The position numbers and the translations under genes were made by a program. From Clostridiaceae bacterium (GTDB lineage Bacteria > Bacillota > Clostridia > Oscillospirales > Acutalibacteraceae): 64,000 nucleotides of DNA. Positions 52,641 to 62,500 of the stretch are shown here, piece after piece (the first letter of the stretch is position 1; every line of letters begins with the position of its first letter). Where the stretch lies: the NCBI GenBank assembly GCA_016280595.1, contig JAEEHB010000029.1, forward strand, positions 1 to 64,000. The letters are read 5' to 3'. The notes under the pieces are model-generated. The model did no database searches. It was given only the letters and a program-made list of their open reading frames with translations, and was not told the DNA's origin.

Positions 52641-54338
52641 ATGAACCTTAAATCACTCACCGAAAACAGATATACTCTCAATGATATCTTCGTTAAAAAC
52701 AGCGAGGGCTGGCTTGCCGTTGCTTTGCTTATGTATCCGCTGGCACATATAGTTCATATAATTGTATATACGTTTTTGTTTAAAGAAACGATGAACTTTG
52801 AACAGCTCTTGAAAGCGCTCAGTACATACGAGTATCCCGGTGATTATTTCGCCGGAATTATCAACTGTTTTTTTACGATTTCTCTTTTAGTTGGTATTGT
52901 TGGTATAATTACAAAGTTAATATATGAAAAGAGAAATAAAACTCTGATTAATTCCGATAAAAGTCCGGGGCTGTTTTTTCTCGTCTTTCTGATACTGGCA
53001 TGTATTTCGATTGCATTAAACGGGATATCCAGAGAACTCTTTTTTGGGCTCACGCCCAGAGGAGAGGCTTTCTTGTCAATTCTTATGTATTTCTTCTACT
53101 ATTTTGCCGGCTCACTGATTAGAAAAGAAAAAATAAAATATTACATATTATATTTTATTTTGGGGCTTGGACTTGTAAACGGCGCAATGACGCTTGTAAA
53201 TGAATATGTCTGGGAAATACCGATAGCAAATCATCCACATCTTTGTTCTGTTTATTACAATATCAATTTTTATGCATATTTTCTCACAATTCTGATTATG
53301 CTTTCTGCCGCGCTTATACTCAAAGATGAAAACAAGGGCAGAAAAGCGTTTGCATTTATTTCGCTCTGCCTTAATTCCTATGTGCTTGCGCTGAACAACA
53401 CTTTCGGCTGCTTCGTTGCATGTTTTTTAGCGTTCATAATAATGATAATCGCTGATTCGGTAATCAGAAAGAAATTCAGCTTTTCCGCACTTGGTCTTTT
53501 CGGGGTTTTTCTTACAATTTGTATGATAACAAGTCTTTTTGTAGAAAGTTTCTTCACACAACTTCTTACAATGTTTACAGATCTGAGACTCATAATCTTT
53601 GATGAAGAAAATGCGGATGACGCCGGCACACTTCGCTGGGGGCTCTGGCGAAACACGATGAGATATATAAGAGAAAAACCTTGGATTGGTTTCGGCTTTG
53701 AAGGTATTGCTGAAAGATTGGATTCAGATGCCGGACAAGATAAGGTTCACAACGAATATCTCGAGTATGCCGCAGATTTTGGTCTGCCCGCGGTGCTTTG
53801 CTACATTAGCGGATTGATTGCGATTTATATAAAAGCACTTAAGAAAAGAGCGCTGATAGACGGCGCCACATTCTGCGCGCTGGTTGCGGCGTTCGGTTAC
53901 ATCGGCTCGGCATTTTTCGGCAACACGATGGTATTCATTGCTCCCCTGTTTTTCATAGTGCTCGGCCTCGCAAACGCAATAGGATCGGAGCCGGATGTCA
54001 TTCCGAGCGTAGCCGAGGAAGCTACTGAAACCGAAGCCGACGAGTCCGAGATCCTTCGGCTCGCTTCGCTCGCTCAGGATGACACTCCTTGTCATTCCGA
54101 GTCTGCCGAGGAATCTGGTGTCAATGAAACTGAGGAAACCGAGATCCTTCGACTCGCTTCGCTCGCTCAGGATGACACAAATTGTCATTCCGAGCTTGTC
54201 GAGGAATCTGATGTCAATGAAACTGAGGAAACCGAGATCCTTCAACTCGCTTCGCTCGTTCAGGATGACAATAATGTTGCAACTCCTCAGGATGACAATG
54301 TTTGTCATTCCGAGCCAGCCGAGGAATCTGAACAATAA
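52641..54338 (+). CDS. O-antigen ligase/Wzy-like polymerase with a repeat-derived tail
   Basis: The first about 450 residues hold about 11-12 membrane segments and a Wzy/WaaL-type outer loop with DDAGTLRWGLWRNTMRYI (about 330-347) and KVHNEYLEYAADFGLP (about 368-383). It would polymerise the units or ligate the polymer outside the cell. The last about 115 residues (from about 451) are unusual: they are translated palindromic repeats, giving E-I-L-R-L-A-S-L-A-Q-D-D and C-H-S-E-x-x-E-E-S several times. The core ends after GLANAIGSEPDV, so the tail was added by repeat insertion into the 3' end; its function, if any, is unknown. It ends ten bases before the GIY-YIG gene. Confidence 0.85.
   Translation: MNLKSLTENRYTLNDIFVKNSEGWLAVALLMYPLAHIVHIIVYTFLFKETMNFEQLLKALSTYEYPGDYFAGIINCFFTISLLVGIVGIITKLIYEKRNKTLINSDKSPGLFFLVFLILACISIALNGISRELFFGLTPRGEAFLSILMYFFYYFAGSLIRKEKIKYYILYFILGLGLVNGAMTLVNEYVWEIPIANHPHLCSVYYNINFYAYFLTILIMLSAALILKDENKGRKAFAFISLCLNSYVLALNNTFGCFVACFLAFIIMIIADSVIRKKFSFSALGLFGVFLTICMITSLFVESFFTQLLTMFTDLRLIIFDEENADDAGTLRWGLWRNTMRYIREKPWIGFGFEGIAERLDSDAGQDKVHNEYLEYAADFGLPAVLCYISGLIAIYIKALKKRALIDGATFCALVAAFGYIGSAFFGNTMVFIAPLFFIVLGLANAIGSEPDVIPSVAEEATETEADESEILRLASLAQDDTPCHSESAEESGVNETEETEILRLASLAQDDTNCHSELVEESDVNETEETEILQLASLVQDDNNVATPQDDNVCHSEPAEESEQ
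53997..54270 (+). repeat. Three palindromic repeat units inside the coding tail of the Wzy-like gene
   Basis: Units lie at 53997-54084, 54091-54177 and 54184-54270. Each has a left half beginning GTCATTCCGAG and a right half GAGATCCTTCRRCTCGCTTC ... CAGGATGACA; the ends are inverted copies (TGTCATYCYGAG). Unlike the copies downstream of the GIY-YIG gene, these have an extra 20-odd bases between the halves, and the reading frame stays open through all of them. Confidence 0.9.
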
Positions 54339-54654
54339 GGTGTTTTTATGCGCGACTACAATTACTATGTGTATATCATCACGACTCAGAATAATAAAGT
54401 AATGTATGTAGGTGTGACAAATGACCTTGCGCGCCGTATATATGAGCATAAAAACAAACTGGTTGACGGATTTACAAAAAAGTATAATGTAAGCAAACTG
54501 GTTTATTACGAACAAACAACAGATGTTTATTCTGCAATTGAAAGAGAAAAACAAATAAAAGGTTGGCGGCGTGACAAAAAGAATGAATTGGTTGAAACCG
54601 TCAACCCCAATTGGAAAGATTTAAGCGACGAATTGTTTTAAGAGATCCTTCGAC
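54304..54654 (+). mobile_element. Candidate GIY-YIG cassette inside a split palindromic repeat
   Basis: A left repeat half (54304-54329, GTCATTCCGAGCCAGCC then GAGGAATCT) precedes the GIY-YIG gene, and a right half fragment (54642-54654, GAGATCCTTCGAC) starts at the very base after its stop codon. Together they form one repeat unit interrupted by the gene. No target duplication or transposase is visible; mobility is inferred from this position and from the surrounding copies. Confidence 0.45.
54348..54641 (+). CDS. Small GIY-YIG nuclease-domain protein (YhbQ/UPF0213-like)
   Basis: The 97-residue protein is a stand-alone GIY-YIG domain: YYVYIITTQNNKVMYVGVTN (about 5-24) holds the two strands (here Y-V-Y...Y-V-G), then DLARRIYEHKNKL with the conserved Arg, and AIEREKQIKGWRRDKK (about 64-79) with the catalytic-type Glu. 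A C-terminal NPNWKDLSDEL follows. Some members of this class nick or cut DNA; for most the function is unknown. The gene starts ten bases after the Wzy-like stop with a TAAGGTG site and is flanked on both sides by palindromic repeats. Confidence 0.88.
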   Translation: MRDYNYYVYIITTQNNKVMYVGVTNDLARRIYEHKNKLVDGFTKKYNVSKLVYYEQTTDVYSAIEREKQIKGWRRDKKNELVETVNPNWKDLSDELF

Positions 54655-54664
54655 AACATCCCTT

Positions 54665-54863
54665 GTCATTCCGAGCCTGTCGAGGAATCTCAGATCCTTC
54701 GGCTCACTTCGTTCGCTCAGGATGACAGTTTTGTCATTCCGAGCCTGCCGGGGAATCTCAGATCCTTCGGCTCACTTCGTTCGCTCAGGATGACAGTTTT
54801 GTCATTCCGAGCCTGTCGAGGAATCTCAGATCCTTCGGCTCACTTCGTTCGCTCAGGATGACA
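54665..54863 (+). repeat. Three tandem palindromic repeat units, 68-bp period
   Basis: Near-identical 63-bp units at 54665-54727, 54733-54795 and 54801-54863 are separated by GTTTT. Each reads GTCATTCCGAGCCTGYCG ... GAATCTCAGATCC ... GCTCAGGATGACA, an imperfect palindrome with matching ends. The near-perfect identity suggests recent duplication. Confidence 0.95.
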
Positions 54864-54875
54864 ATCATCCCCATA

Positions 54876-54913
54876 TCAAAACCCGCCCCGGCGAATACTC
54901 GCTGAGGCGGGTT
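54876..54913 (-). terminator. Terminator of the pilin-like genes
   Basis: AACCCGCC (54880-54887) pairs with GGCGGGTT (54906-54913), with an inner stem GGCGA/TCGCT; on minus it ends in TTTTGAT. It lies about 90 bases after the stop at 55005. The stretch 54914-55004 holds nothing else I recognise. Confidence 0.8.
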
Positions 54914-55004
54914 ATCATTATCTAACAAAATCTACTGCCCTTTCCACGATCGGATGAGGGTGGCTCACAGAGCCGGGTGTGAACGAAAATCTATAAATCT
55001 GATA

Positions 55005-55484
55005 TCAATCTCCGTCGGGATCTTCCATTGTCATATCAATATTAGCGTCCTCTGGGTTGGTAATATGAGGTGCTCCGGATAAACTGTCTATAGTTATGAC
55101 ATAAACTTTCCTTGATTTGATTTCACGGTTTGGATCAATACCGCAAACATCAACAAATGTTTCATCATTTTCCCCGTTATTATAGGCAAGCGTGGACCCC
55201 GAAGCCGCTGACCCATTGGGATTTTTGTTCAGTTCAATGGATAAGTATCCATCATTGCCTCTTTTTATAATGATTTTGCCTTCACCGGTCAGGTGTCCCA
55301 TAGCATACTCCCCGTTTGCCGTATGAAGAACTTCTTCTGCGCAGTTGGAGAGAACGGCATCACGCGAGCGTTCCACATAGCGCAGGTAAGCAGGCGCAAT
55401 CACAGCCACAAGGGCAACGAGAATTGCCATAACGATGATGAGCTCAACAAGGGAAAAGCCCTTGTTGTTTTTTGAATGCCGCAT
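55005..55484 (-). CDS. Type IV prepilin-like protein (second)
   Basis: The 159-residue product has a short leader and the class III prepilin signal KGFSLVELIIVMAILVALVA (about 8-27), cut between Gly and Phe by PilD-type peptidase, with the +5 Glu kept. The helix continues into APAYLRYVERSRDAV. The C-terminal about 110 residues are a small soluble domain unlike known major pilins. ATG 55484 is preferred over an in-frame TTG three codons earlier, because the GGGG site suits the ATG. No pilus assembly ATPase or peptidase gene is in the window. Confidence 0.88.
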   Translation of the reverse strand: MRHSKNNKGFSLVELIIVMAILVALVAVIAPAYLRYVERSRDAVLSNCAEEVLHTANGEYAMGHLTGEGKIIIKRGNDGYLSIELNKNPNGSAASGSTLAYNNGENDETFVDVCGIDPNREIKSRKVYVITIDSLSGAPHITNPEDANIDMTMEDPDGD

Positions 55485-55509
55485 TTGAATCAACCCCGAT
55501 TAAAAAATA

Positions 55510-55567
55510 GTAGGGTAAGCATACATGCTTACCGAATATGAACGGCAAGGATGTATCCTTGCCCTAC
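55510..55567 (+). repeat. Dispersed hairpin repeat (copy 2), GTAGGG...CCCTAC
   Basis: Bounded by GTAGGG and CCCTAC, with inner palindromes GTAAGCATACATGCTTAC and GGCAAGGATGTATCCTTGCC. It matches 44573-44623 in order and most bases. The remainder of the gap (55568-55757) holds more hairpins: ATTAAAATTTACATGTAAA region (55669-55692) and GGGGCGGC/GCCGCCCC (about 55697-55718), the latter possibly ending the upstream pilin transcript. Confidence 0.75.
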
Positions 55568-55757
55568 ATCCCTGAATCCTCAATAACAATTATAATTCTT
55601 TAAAATCATTATTCAAAATTCAAAAATGTTCCGCCCCGACAAGGGGGTGCCGGGACGGACACTTCAATTAAAATTTACATGTAAAATTTAATCTGTGGGG
55701 CGGCGGTTAAGCCGCCCCTGATAAACCTTAATTATTAAATGTTACTATTAACTATAA

Positions 55758-56237
55758 TTAGGCAATTGTGAAATCGTAGTTTGTACCGTCAAACTTAACA
55801 GTAATGACCTTCGTAACAGAACTCTTAACTTTTCTGGTGGAGTCAACACCGGCAAGCTTCATAAGGTAATCAACGCCGTTTTTGGTGCTGTCGGAATTCT
55901 GCTTGATATGCTCTGTGGTGATGGTAATCGGAGCGCCATTGGCACCTGCTGCAACAGTAACAGTACCTGTTTTGGGAGAAGCAGCGGTGGCTTGATCAGC
56001 ACCATCAAGAACGAGATCGCCCTGGGGATCGATGAAGTCGGTCTTAACAGCGGTCATAACGTCTTCAGCAGCGTTGGTAACAACGGCGTCACGGGATCTC
56101 TGGAGATAGCGGATGTACTGAGGAGCAAGAACTGCTACAAGGGCAACCATGATTGCCATAACGATAATAAGTTCAACAAGGGAGAAACCTTTGTTGGCTT
56201 TGCGATTCTCACGCATATGAGCGATTTTAGTCATCAT
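55758..56237 (-). CDS. Type IV prepilin-like protein (first)
   Basis: The 159-residue protein has a 17-residue basic leader and the same class III signal KGFSLVELIIVMAIMVALVA (about 16-35), followed by APQYIRYLQRSRDAVVTNAAED. The first about 55 mature residues are almost the same as in the gene at 55005, while the C-terminal domain differs (Thr/Val/Gly-rich, about 80-159), so the two are paralogous pilin-like subunits. AAGGAGG lies before the ATG at 56237. It stands alone between intergenic repeats, downstream of the giant DUF5057-like gene on the same strand. Confidence 0.9.
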   Translation of the reverse strand: MMTKIAHMRENRKANKGFSLVELIIVMAIMVALVAVLAPQYIRYLQRSRDAVVTNAAEDVMTAVKTDFIDPQGDLVLDGADQATAASPKTGTVTVAAGANGAPITITTEHIKQNSDSTKNGVDYLMKLAGVDSTRKVKSSVTKVITVKFDGTNYDFTIA

Positions 56238-56339
56238 AAAGAATATCCTCCTTATTTTATTTTATGACTTTTTCTATTACGATGCCCCTTCCCCCTTTGA
56301 AAGGAGCACAATAACCATTGTAATGAAGGTAACGCTTTT

Positions 56340-56402
56340 GTCATTCCGAACTTGCCGAGGAATCTCAGATCTTTCGACTCGCTTCGCTCGCTCAAGATGA
56401 CA
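56340..56402 (+). repeat. GTCATTCCGA-type palindromic repeat (single copy)
   Basis: A 63-bp unit, GTCATTCCGAACTTGCCG ... AGATCTTTCG ... CAAGATGACA, same family as the copies near the GIY-YIG gene. It sits between the giant gene and the first pilin-like gene. Confidence 0.9.
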
Positions 56403-56534
56403 GTTTCTGCACCGGTTTGCCCGGCGGGCAGGTGCTCCGCCTCACCTTACATATTCATTTTACACGCCCGGGTGTCACAAACCAGTCACAAACCGGGAAT
56501 TTTTTTGAAAAAATATTTTTTTGTGTGGGTTTCT
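56403..56534. other. Intergenic region with direct repeats GTCACAAACC
   Basis: GTCACAAACC occurs at 56474-56483 and again at 56485-56494, followed by a long A/T tract (56500-56522). These could be regulatory sites for the pilin-like gene that starts at 56237 on minus, but no clear promoter could be fixed. No gene is seen between 56238 and 56599. Confidence 0.35.
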
Positions 56535-56571
56535 CTCACTCCTCAGGGGCGGAGCCCCGCCCCTGAGTGAG
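56535..56571 (-). terminator. Strong hairpin after the giant DUF5057-like gene
   Basis: CTCACT-CCTCAGGGGCGG pairs with CCGCCCCTGA-GTGAG. It is 29 bases past the stop at 56600, a place typical of a terminator, but no T run follows directly on minus, so it may be a repeat or RNA-stability hairpin. Confidence 0.45.
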
Positions 56572-56599
56572 CGATATGATAAACTAATCTTGTGAATCG

Positions 56600-59500
56600 T
56601 TATGCGAGCGGTGACAAACCGAGACGTCGGTATTCGAGAGATGCCTTGTTGCTCGCTTCGCCGTTTTCGACAGACGATTGAGCGTAAATCGTATATGATT
56701 CACTGCCACTATTCATCGCCTGAAGCACGGCATCAGGAGTATAGAAATAGTATGTAACATCGGATGTTACCGGATAACCGCCGGCCGAATGCTCAATGCC
56801 CGTGCTCTTGAGTTTTCCGTTACTGTCTTTTTCATAAAGCACTATGTCGGTAATCGGCTGGGTAAGGTTGCTGTCTTTATAGAAGTTTACTTTAAGACCT
56901 CCGCCTACACCGATATTGATGTTAGGATCAACTATTTTTACGCCTGTTATTTCTTTGTCAACGAATACCTGTTCAGTCTGAGCGTCCATATCTCCGGTGA
57001 GCATCTGATACTCTATATTAAGAGTATCTTTTTCATTTCTGAAATAAACTTCCGGTTTCTCCTGTGCGGCTCTGTAAGCGCCAACAAGCGTGTTGATGAA
57101 GAGCTCAGCTTCTTCAATTGTGAAGAGGTTAGCGTGACCGGCACCGGTGTAAGTTACATTGCCCGATGTGTAGATATAATAGGAGTTCGAGCAGTCGTTC
57201 GGAAGCAGGTCATAGCAGGTTGTTCCTTCCCAGGGATCGGTTGACTTGTTGCTGTCGCTCGGGTCTGCAAGGCAATACCAAACAGTTGTATCACCATCAT
57301 TAAGGTTAATCTGGTAATACTGATCGTGCGTGGGCATTATCCTTATCTTGCCGTCTTCCTGATTGCCTGTCAGGCCGTTAAATTTGGATGTATTTACATC
57401 ATAAGGATAGGTGGTGATTGAGCCCTTGCCTACCTGAGTAATCGCGCTGGTAATATACGGGCTTCTGTGCGGAGTGTCAACCTTTCCGGGCACCGTAATA
57501 GGCATATAATAGTTATCTGCATTTGAACTGTCACTATAAAGCCTGTTGGTAAGATACCTGGCTATAGTCCACTTGGTAAAGCCCTGAGATTCATAAATGT
57601 AATCAGCTTTAACCTGCTCTCCGCCAAATGTAGCTGTAACTTTTACGCCGTCAACCATCTTTGTGCCGCCCGGCGTATTATCCGGATAAGTGGTGTAAAC
57701 GATTTCTTCATCGCCGTCAACTGCTTTGGTGTGTCTCTTTGCAGAGCTCGGCTCATAAGCAACAGTAAAGCCGTGTGCAAGCATTTCAACTTCGGAAACA
57801 ACTCTGCCGCGAGTCTCGCTATTACCGGTTTCCGCAGTTGTGACATATTTGTTATTAACAACATTTCCGTCCGCATCGACTGCGGGAATATCTGTGCCGA
57901 GCAGATAGCTGAACTGATGGCCGTGCTTAAAGTTGGCATCTTCCCAGAAAGTGCCGTAATATGTGTCAGTATCAGTTGACGAACTTGATGAATTAACCTT
58001 TTGGTTCATACTTCGGCTTATTTCATAGGTTATGCCGTATCTGTCCAATTTAAGCGGATATCGCAAAACCAGGTTGTTGTAATAGCCGTCTCTTGTGCGG
58101 TTATCGGCAATCTTGTTGTTAAGCTCTGCTTCCTGATCAATTCTCGGTTCATCAATCTTGATAGGTTCTTTACCGATAAAAGAGCGCACAACATTTCTGA
58201 ACCAAATCCAGACTCTTGTGGCGGTCTCCTTAACGGTAGTGTTCCAGAATTCTTCTACCTTATCTACCACATCTGCAAACCAGCTTACGACATTAAGAGC
58301 ATAGTAATCAACAAAGTTCACATTGCCGTTTGTGGTATCGTGGCAGAAAAGGACGGGCCTGCCGCTGTCAATGAAATTGCGTATAGCCAGAGCGGAATAC
58401 AGGTTGAAGCCGAGAGTTGCTGCGGCAAGGTTGAGACCTGCTCTGTTTTGCCTTTCATACTTGCCATAGGAATCACCGAAGCCAAGAATCAGCATATCAT
58501 ACTGAGCCAGGAAATCGGTAGGCTTGCCTTCATCATTTTTGGCTTCCACAGCGTCCATATTCTGATACCAGCAGAAATTCATTTCATAGATATCGGTTAG
58601 AGCGATGTCAAGCTCAAAATCAAACTGCTCATAAGTGTAAATAATATTGCCGAAATAGTCGGTCATAACAGATCCGTCAGCTTTGGTCTTAGGCACCTTT
58701 TCTCCTTTGGGATTAACCCAGAACTCAACATGGGTTCTGTATTTGATTCTGTCTTTGGAGAATAATGCAAACTGTTCCTTTAGCTTTTGCTTGAGGTCGA
58801 GCTGATAATCGGATTGGTCTCCGCTGTCAACATCTATTTCACTCTGAAGCGGATCATAGTAAACTGTTCTGTCAAGTTTGGAATCTTCGGCAATACAGAG
58901 CTGATAGAAAGCGTCATTCTTAAAATCAACATCTGTATATTCATAGATGAAGTTCGACCTGCCTGTAATATCTTTGGCGGTAGTGTTTTCTCTCAGATAC
59001 CAGGCTTCGTTAACTTTATCACCGGCAATATTGGGGTCATCCTTATATATTGTGCCGTCTCTGCCGGCGCCGGTGCCGAGGAAGAGCGAGCCGAGATATG
59101 CGTTGCCCTTTGCTGCAGCCCTGAGCGTTTCGGGGTCATACGGCGTTTTGGTAACATCCGCCTTCGAAACATCATACCACTTCGGATATTTGCCGCCTTC
59201 TTTGGGCCTGTCTTCATCTTCTTTTTCATTAGGCCTCCAAATGCCTCTGATTGAAGGTGAATTGTAGTCGGAAATCAGATTGTTAACTGCATTATATCGT
59301 TTCGCAACAGAGTTTGACCACTGGTCGGCAGGCAGCACCTGAACTGCCTTAATTACCGTGCCTTCACCCACACCCGCTTTACGGTATGCGTAACCGATGT
59401 ATGAATCGTGAAGAATCTTCTCGCCGTGGGCATTAGTCTCGTTAGGATCCATCACAACAAGCTTCCACGGAATAATGCCGACATAGCTGGAAGGAAGAGT

Positions 59501-62500
59501 CTTTTCAAGCGTGTATTGATTGTCTGAGCCGTGTGAAGAGGAGCTGGTTACAGTCCACAGTTTGTTATTGACATGCTGAGGCTCCGGAGCTTCCGAGCTC
59601 TTCTTTTTAAGCAAAGTCGGGTCTGTTTCTTCGTAATCGCTGAAAACAGCATCATGGTTGCCGTCTATATACAGATGGACCTCATACGCTTTGGCTCCTG
59701 CCGTCTTTTCATTACGCACGGCAAAGTCAATCTTAAGGTTTCTGTCCGGAAGAGCATCGGGATAGGAAACAAGGGTGTATGGGTCAACATCAAGCTTCGG
59801 CGCCTGAAGAGAATCTATTCTTGTTACAAGCCTGTCTCTGCCGGCTTCTTCATTGAAATCGCTGGCTGCAAATATGTTCGGCAGTGCCACTTTGCTGCGG
59901 CTGCTGTCAATTGTATTATCTACCTTATTGTAGACTTTAGACATAAACTGATAAAGGAAGGTTGTGTTGTCAACCGTTCGCTCCTCAACCCTTGTGTCTC
60001 CCTTCATATTAATGGTTATGGTGCCTGTCGAGTTATCATCTGCGCCGCTGATCCATGCGGAGTTCGGAACAACATTGTATTTGGTGATATAAGATGTCCA
60101 CGAACAATTGTAATCACCGTGTCGGTCACCGGTGCCCCAAGCGCCGACCTCATCCCATGAATGCTCGCCGTTGATATCTCCTTCTATAGCCAAATAAGCA
60201 TAATCGCACGCTGTCTTGGTTATTTTCATTGTCCCGTCATCTTCGTTTGTAATAGTTCCGTGAACACCATTATTACAACCGCAGTCTCCATAGGTTCCTA
60301 TTCTTGCATGATGCCTCCAATTCAACTCACTGTAATCCACAAACACATTACAACTGCGCGGATTCGGACTGATGTTAACATAAGCAAGAGCATCGTTTCC
60401 GGTTCTTCTTCCGGTAAGTGTAAAGGTCTGTTTGCAATTCTTTTTAAGAGAATTATCGTTGTAATCAATTGGATCGCGGCTGTAATCAAAGCCTTTTTTG
60501 TATGCACTGTTATCGGAATTACCATTACAGAATGTGATCTCATTACTGTGGAGCTTTAATTTGTTGGTGATGAACTTCTGCTTGTATGCATCGGAAACCG
60601 GCACTCCGTAATCGGTCTCTCCCTGCTCGGGCAGTCTGAATGTTACATCGCAATAATAACGGTAATCCTCATTGAGCTTCTGATATCTCAATTTGTCTCT
60701 GTCGCTTTTTTTATTAAGGGAAATACCGGAAATGATTTTATCGCCGTTCTGATCCTTGTAGTGTTCCTGATAATTCCAGTCGCCTATGGTGCTGTACCAG
60801 TTTCTGGCTGTCTGGTCAGTAGTCAGCTTTGATTCATCGGCAATAGGCTCAACCCAGTTTTCTGATTCTTTCGAACTTATGCCATTTTTCTCCGCATCCG
60901 TTCTGCTTCTGTAAAACTCAGCGTAATCCACATTTTTGGTGCCCTGTTCCTTACCGTTTTTCGCCCATTTCCAGGTGAAAACGGGGATTATACCTTTGGG
61001 AACATCGCCTATCAATTCCGCTTTAACAAAGGCAAAATAAACCGTGTCTGTGCCTGAAGCTGCGTCATTGGTCTTGAATGAAGCCCAGTTTCCGTTGTCA
61101 TCCTGAACTCTGGTAGGCTCACCCCAGGGATCATTACCTGAAGTGCCACGATAAACAAGCTTTGTGGTTACTTTAACGGTAAACTGCGTGCTGAAAGTTT
61201 GAGATTCAACGAGGTCATTTGCAAAAACAATCGGGAAGCCCGCGTCGGCAAAATCCTGCAGCTGATCCATCACATCACGGGTAATGTCGTTACCGGTGGT
61301 GCGCAGGTCAAACTCATGGTCGGGAGCAATATAATATGTGCTGAATCTGCTCTGCTTACCTGTAATGGACGTATAGTCGGCGTCAACGAGGCCGGCAAGG
61401 GTTTCACCTTCTATGGTTCCCTTAACCATATCTTTGAGGTTGGTGCCGTCATATTTGATATTGCCGGATGTGTAGGCATCACCTATGCTGGTATAAAGTT
61501 TGTTTTTTATTTCCTGCCTTGAGTCGTTATAAGCAATTTCGGTGTTGCCGTTTTTATAAGTTGCCTGCTTTTCAAGATTGCCGACTGCCGCGCCGATATA
61601 AACCAGGTCGTAGTTTTCAACTATCTTAGCACCTGTGCCGTTGAGCTCGGCAGTGGACATACGGGTGAGGGTTATATAGTCTTTTGCGTTATCTTCGGTG
61701 ATTGTTACTTTTTCGCCCTGCTCATTTTCAAAGTATTTATCCGGCAGCCACTGCGAGCCGATAATATATTCATCAATGTAGGATTTATTTTGCGCCGTGT
61801 ATTGGGATTTAGGATAATAATACTGCTTTTGGGGGTCGTTGGTATAAGGCTCAATATCGAGCACTCTGAAATTGCGTATTGCGCTCATTATCCTTCTGCC
61901 TCTGTAATTGATAATACAGCGGAAACACGAGGCTTCATTAACCTCCGAGTTAGGCAAAGGATTGCTTGTGCCTTTTATATTGTTTTCATAATTAATTTGA
62001 TATTTTACATCATAGTAGGGCGAGGTGTTGCTGTTCGCCCCGGAAATGGTTCTTTTGATTTCTTTTGTGGCAATCGAAGCTGCTGTTCCGCCGATATGCG
62101 AGGGATTGAAAGCGTAAATGTTTGCGCTTACGCCGCCGCCTATAATTGACACGCCGCCGTTTTCGGTTACCCTGTCAATAAGTTCATAAATCAGAGAGTA
62201 AAGGTTGGGCAGTTCGCTTGAAGAAATCACATTGGCATAGGCCGGGTCAATCAGGCGCGAATCGACAGCCACAGGCACTTTATATGTGCCTCCGGCAGCA
62301 TCGAGTATCGCATTTTTGACATCTTCCGAAATATCTTCGGTATATTTTATTTTGCCCGGCAAGGTGCTGATTGAAGTTGCCGTGCCGGCAGAGATTACAA
62401 TCATATTTGTAACCTTTAATCTGCCGAGATACGATTCAGTTACATTAAGCGATTCGGGAGTTACGGTTGAAAGCGTTACGGGGAAATTGTCCGTGTTTAC

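Noticed and set aside
53724..54554. Minus-strand open frame of 276 codons through the repeats and the GIY-YIG gene
   Set aside because: Its repeated S-E-R-S-E-x-K-D-L-G peptides are only the reverse translation of the palindromic units; both real genes lie on plus.
54665..54863. Possible CRISPR array
   Set aside because: Repeats are 63 bp, palindromic, and separated by an identical 5-base GTTTT; there are no unique spacers and no cas genes.
60161..60559. Several plus-strand open frames inside the giant DUF5057-like gene
   Set aside because: They are antisense shadows of one continuous minus-strand frame of more than 7 kb, with no ribosome sites.
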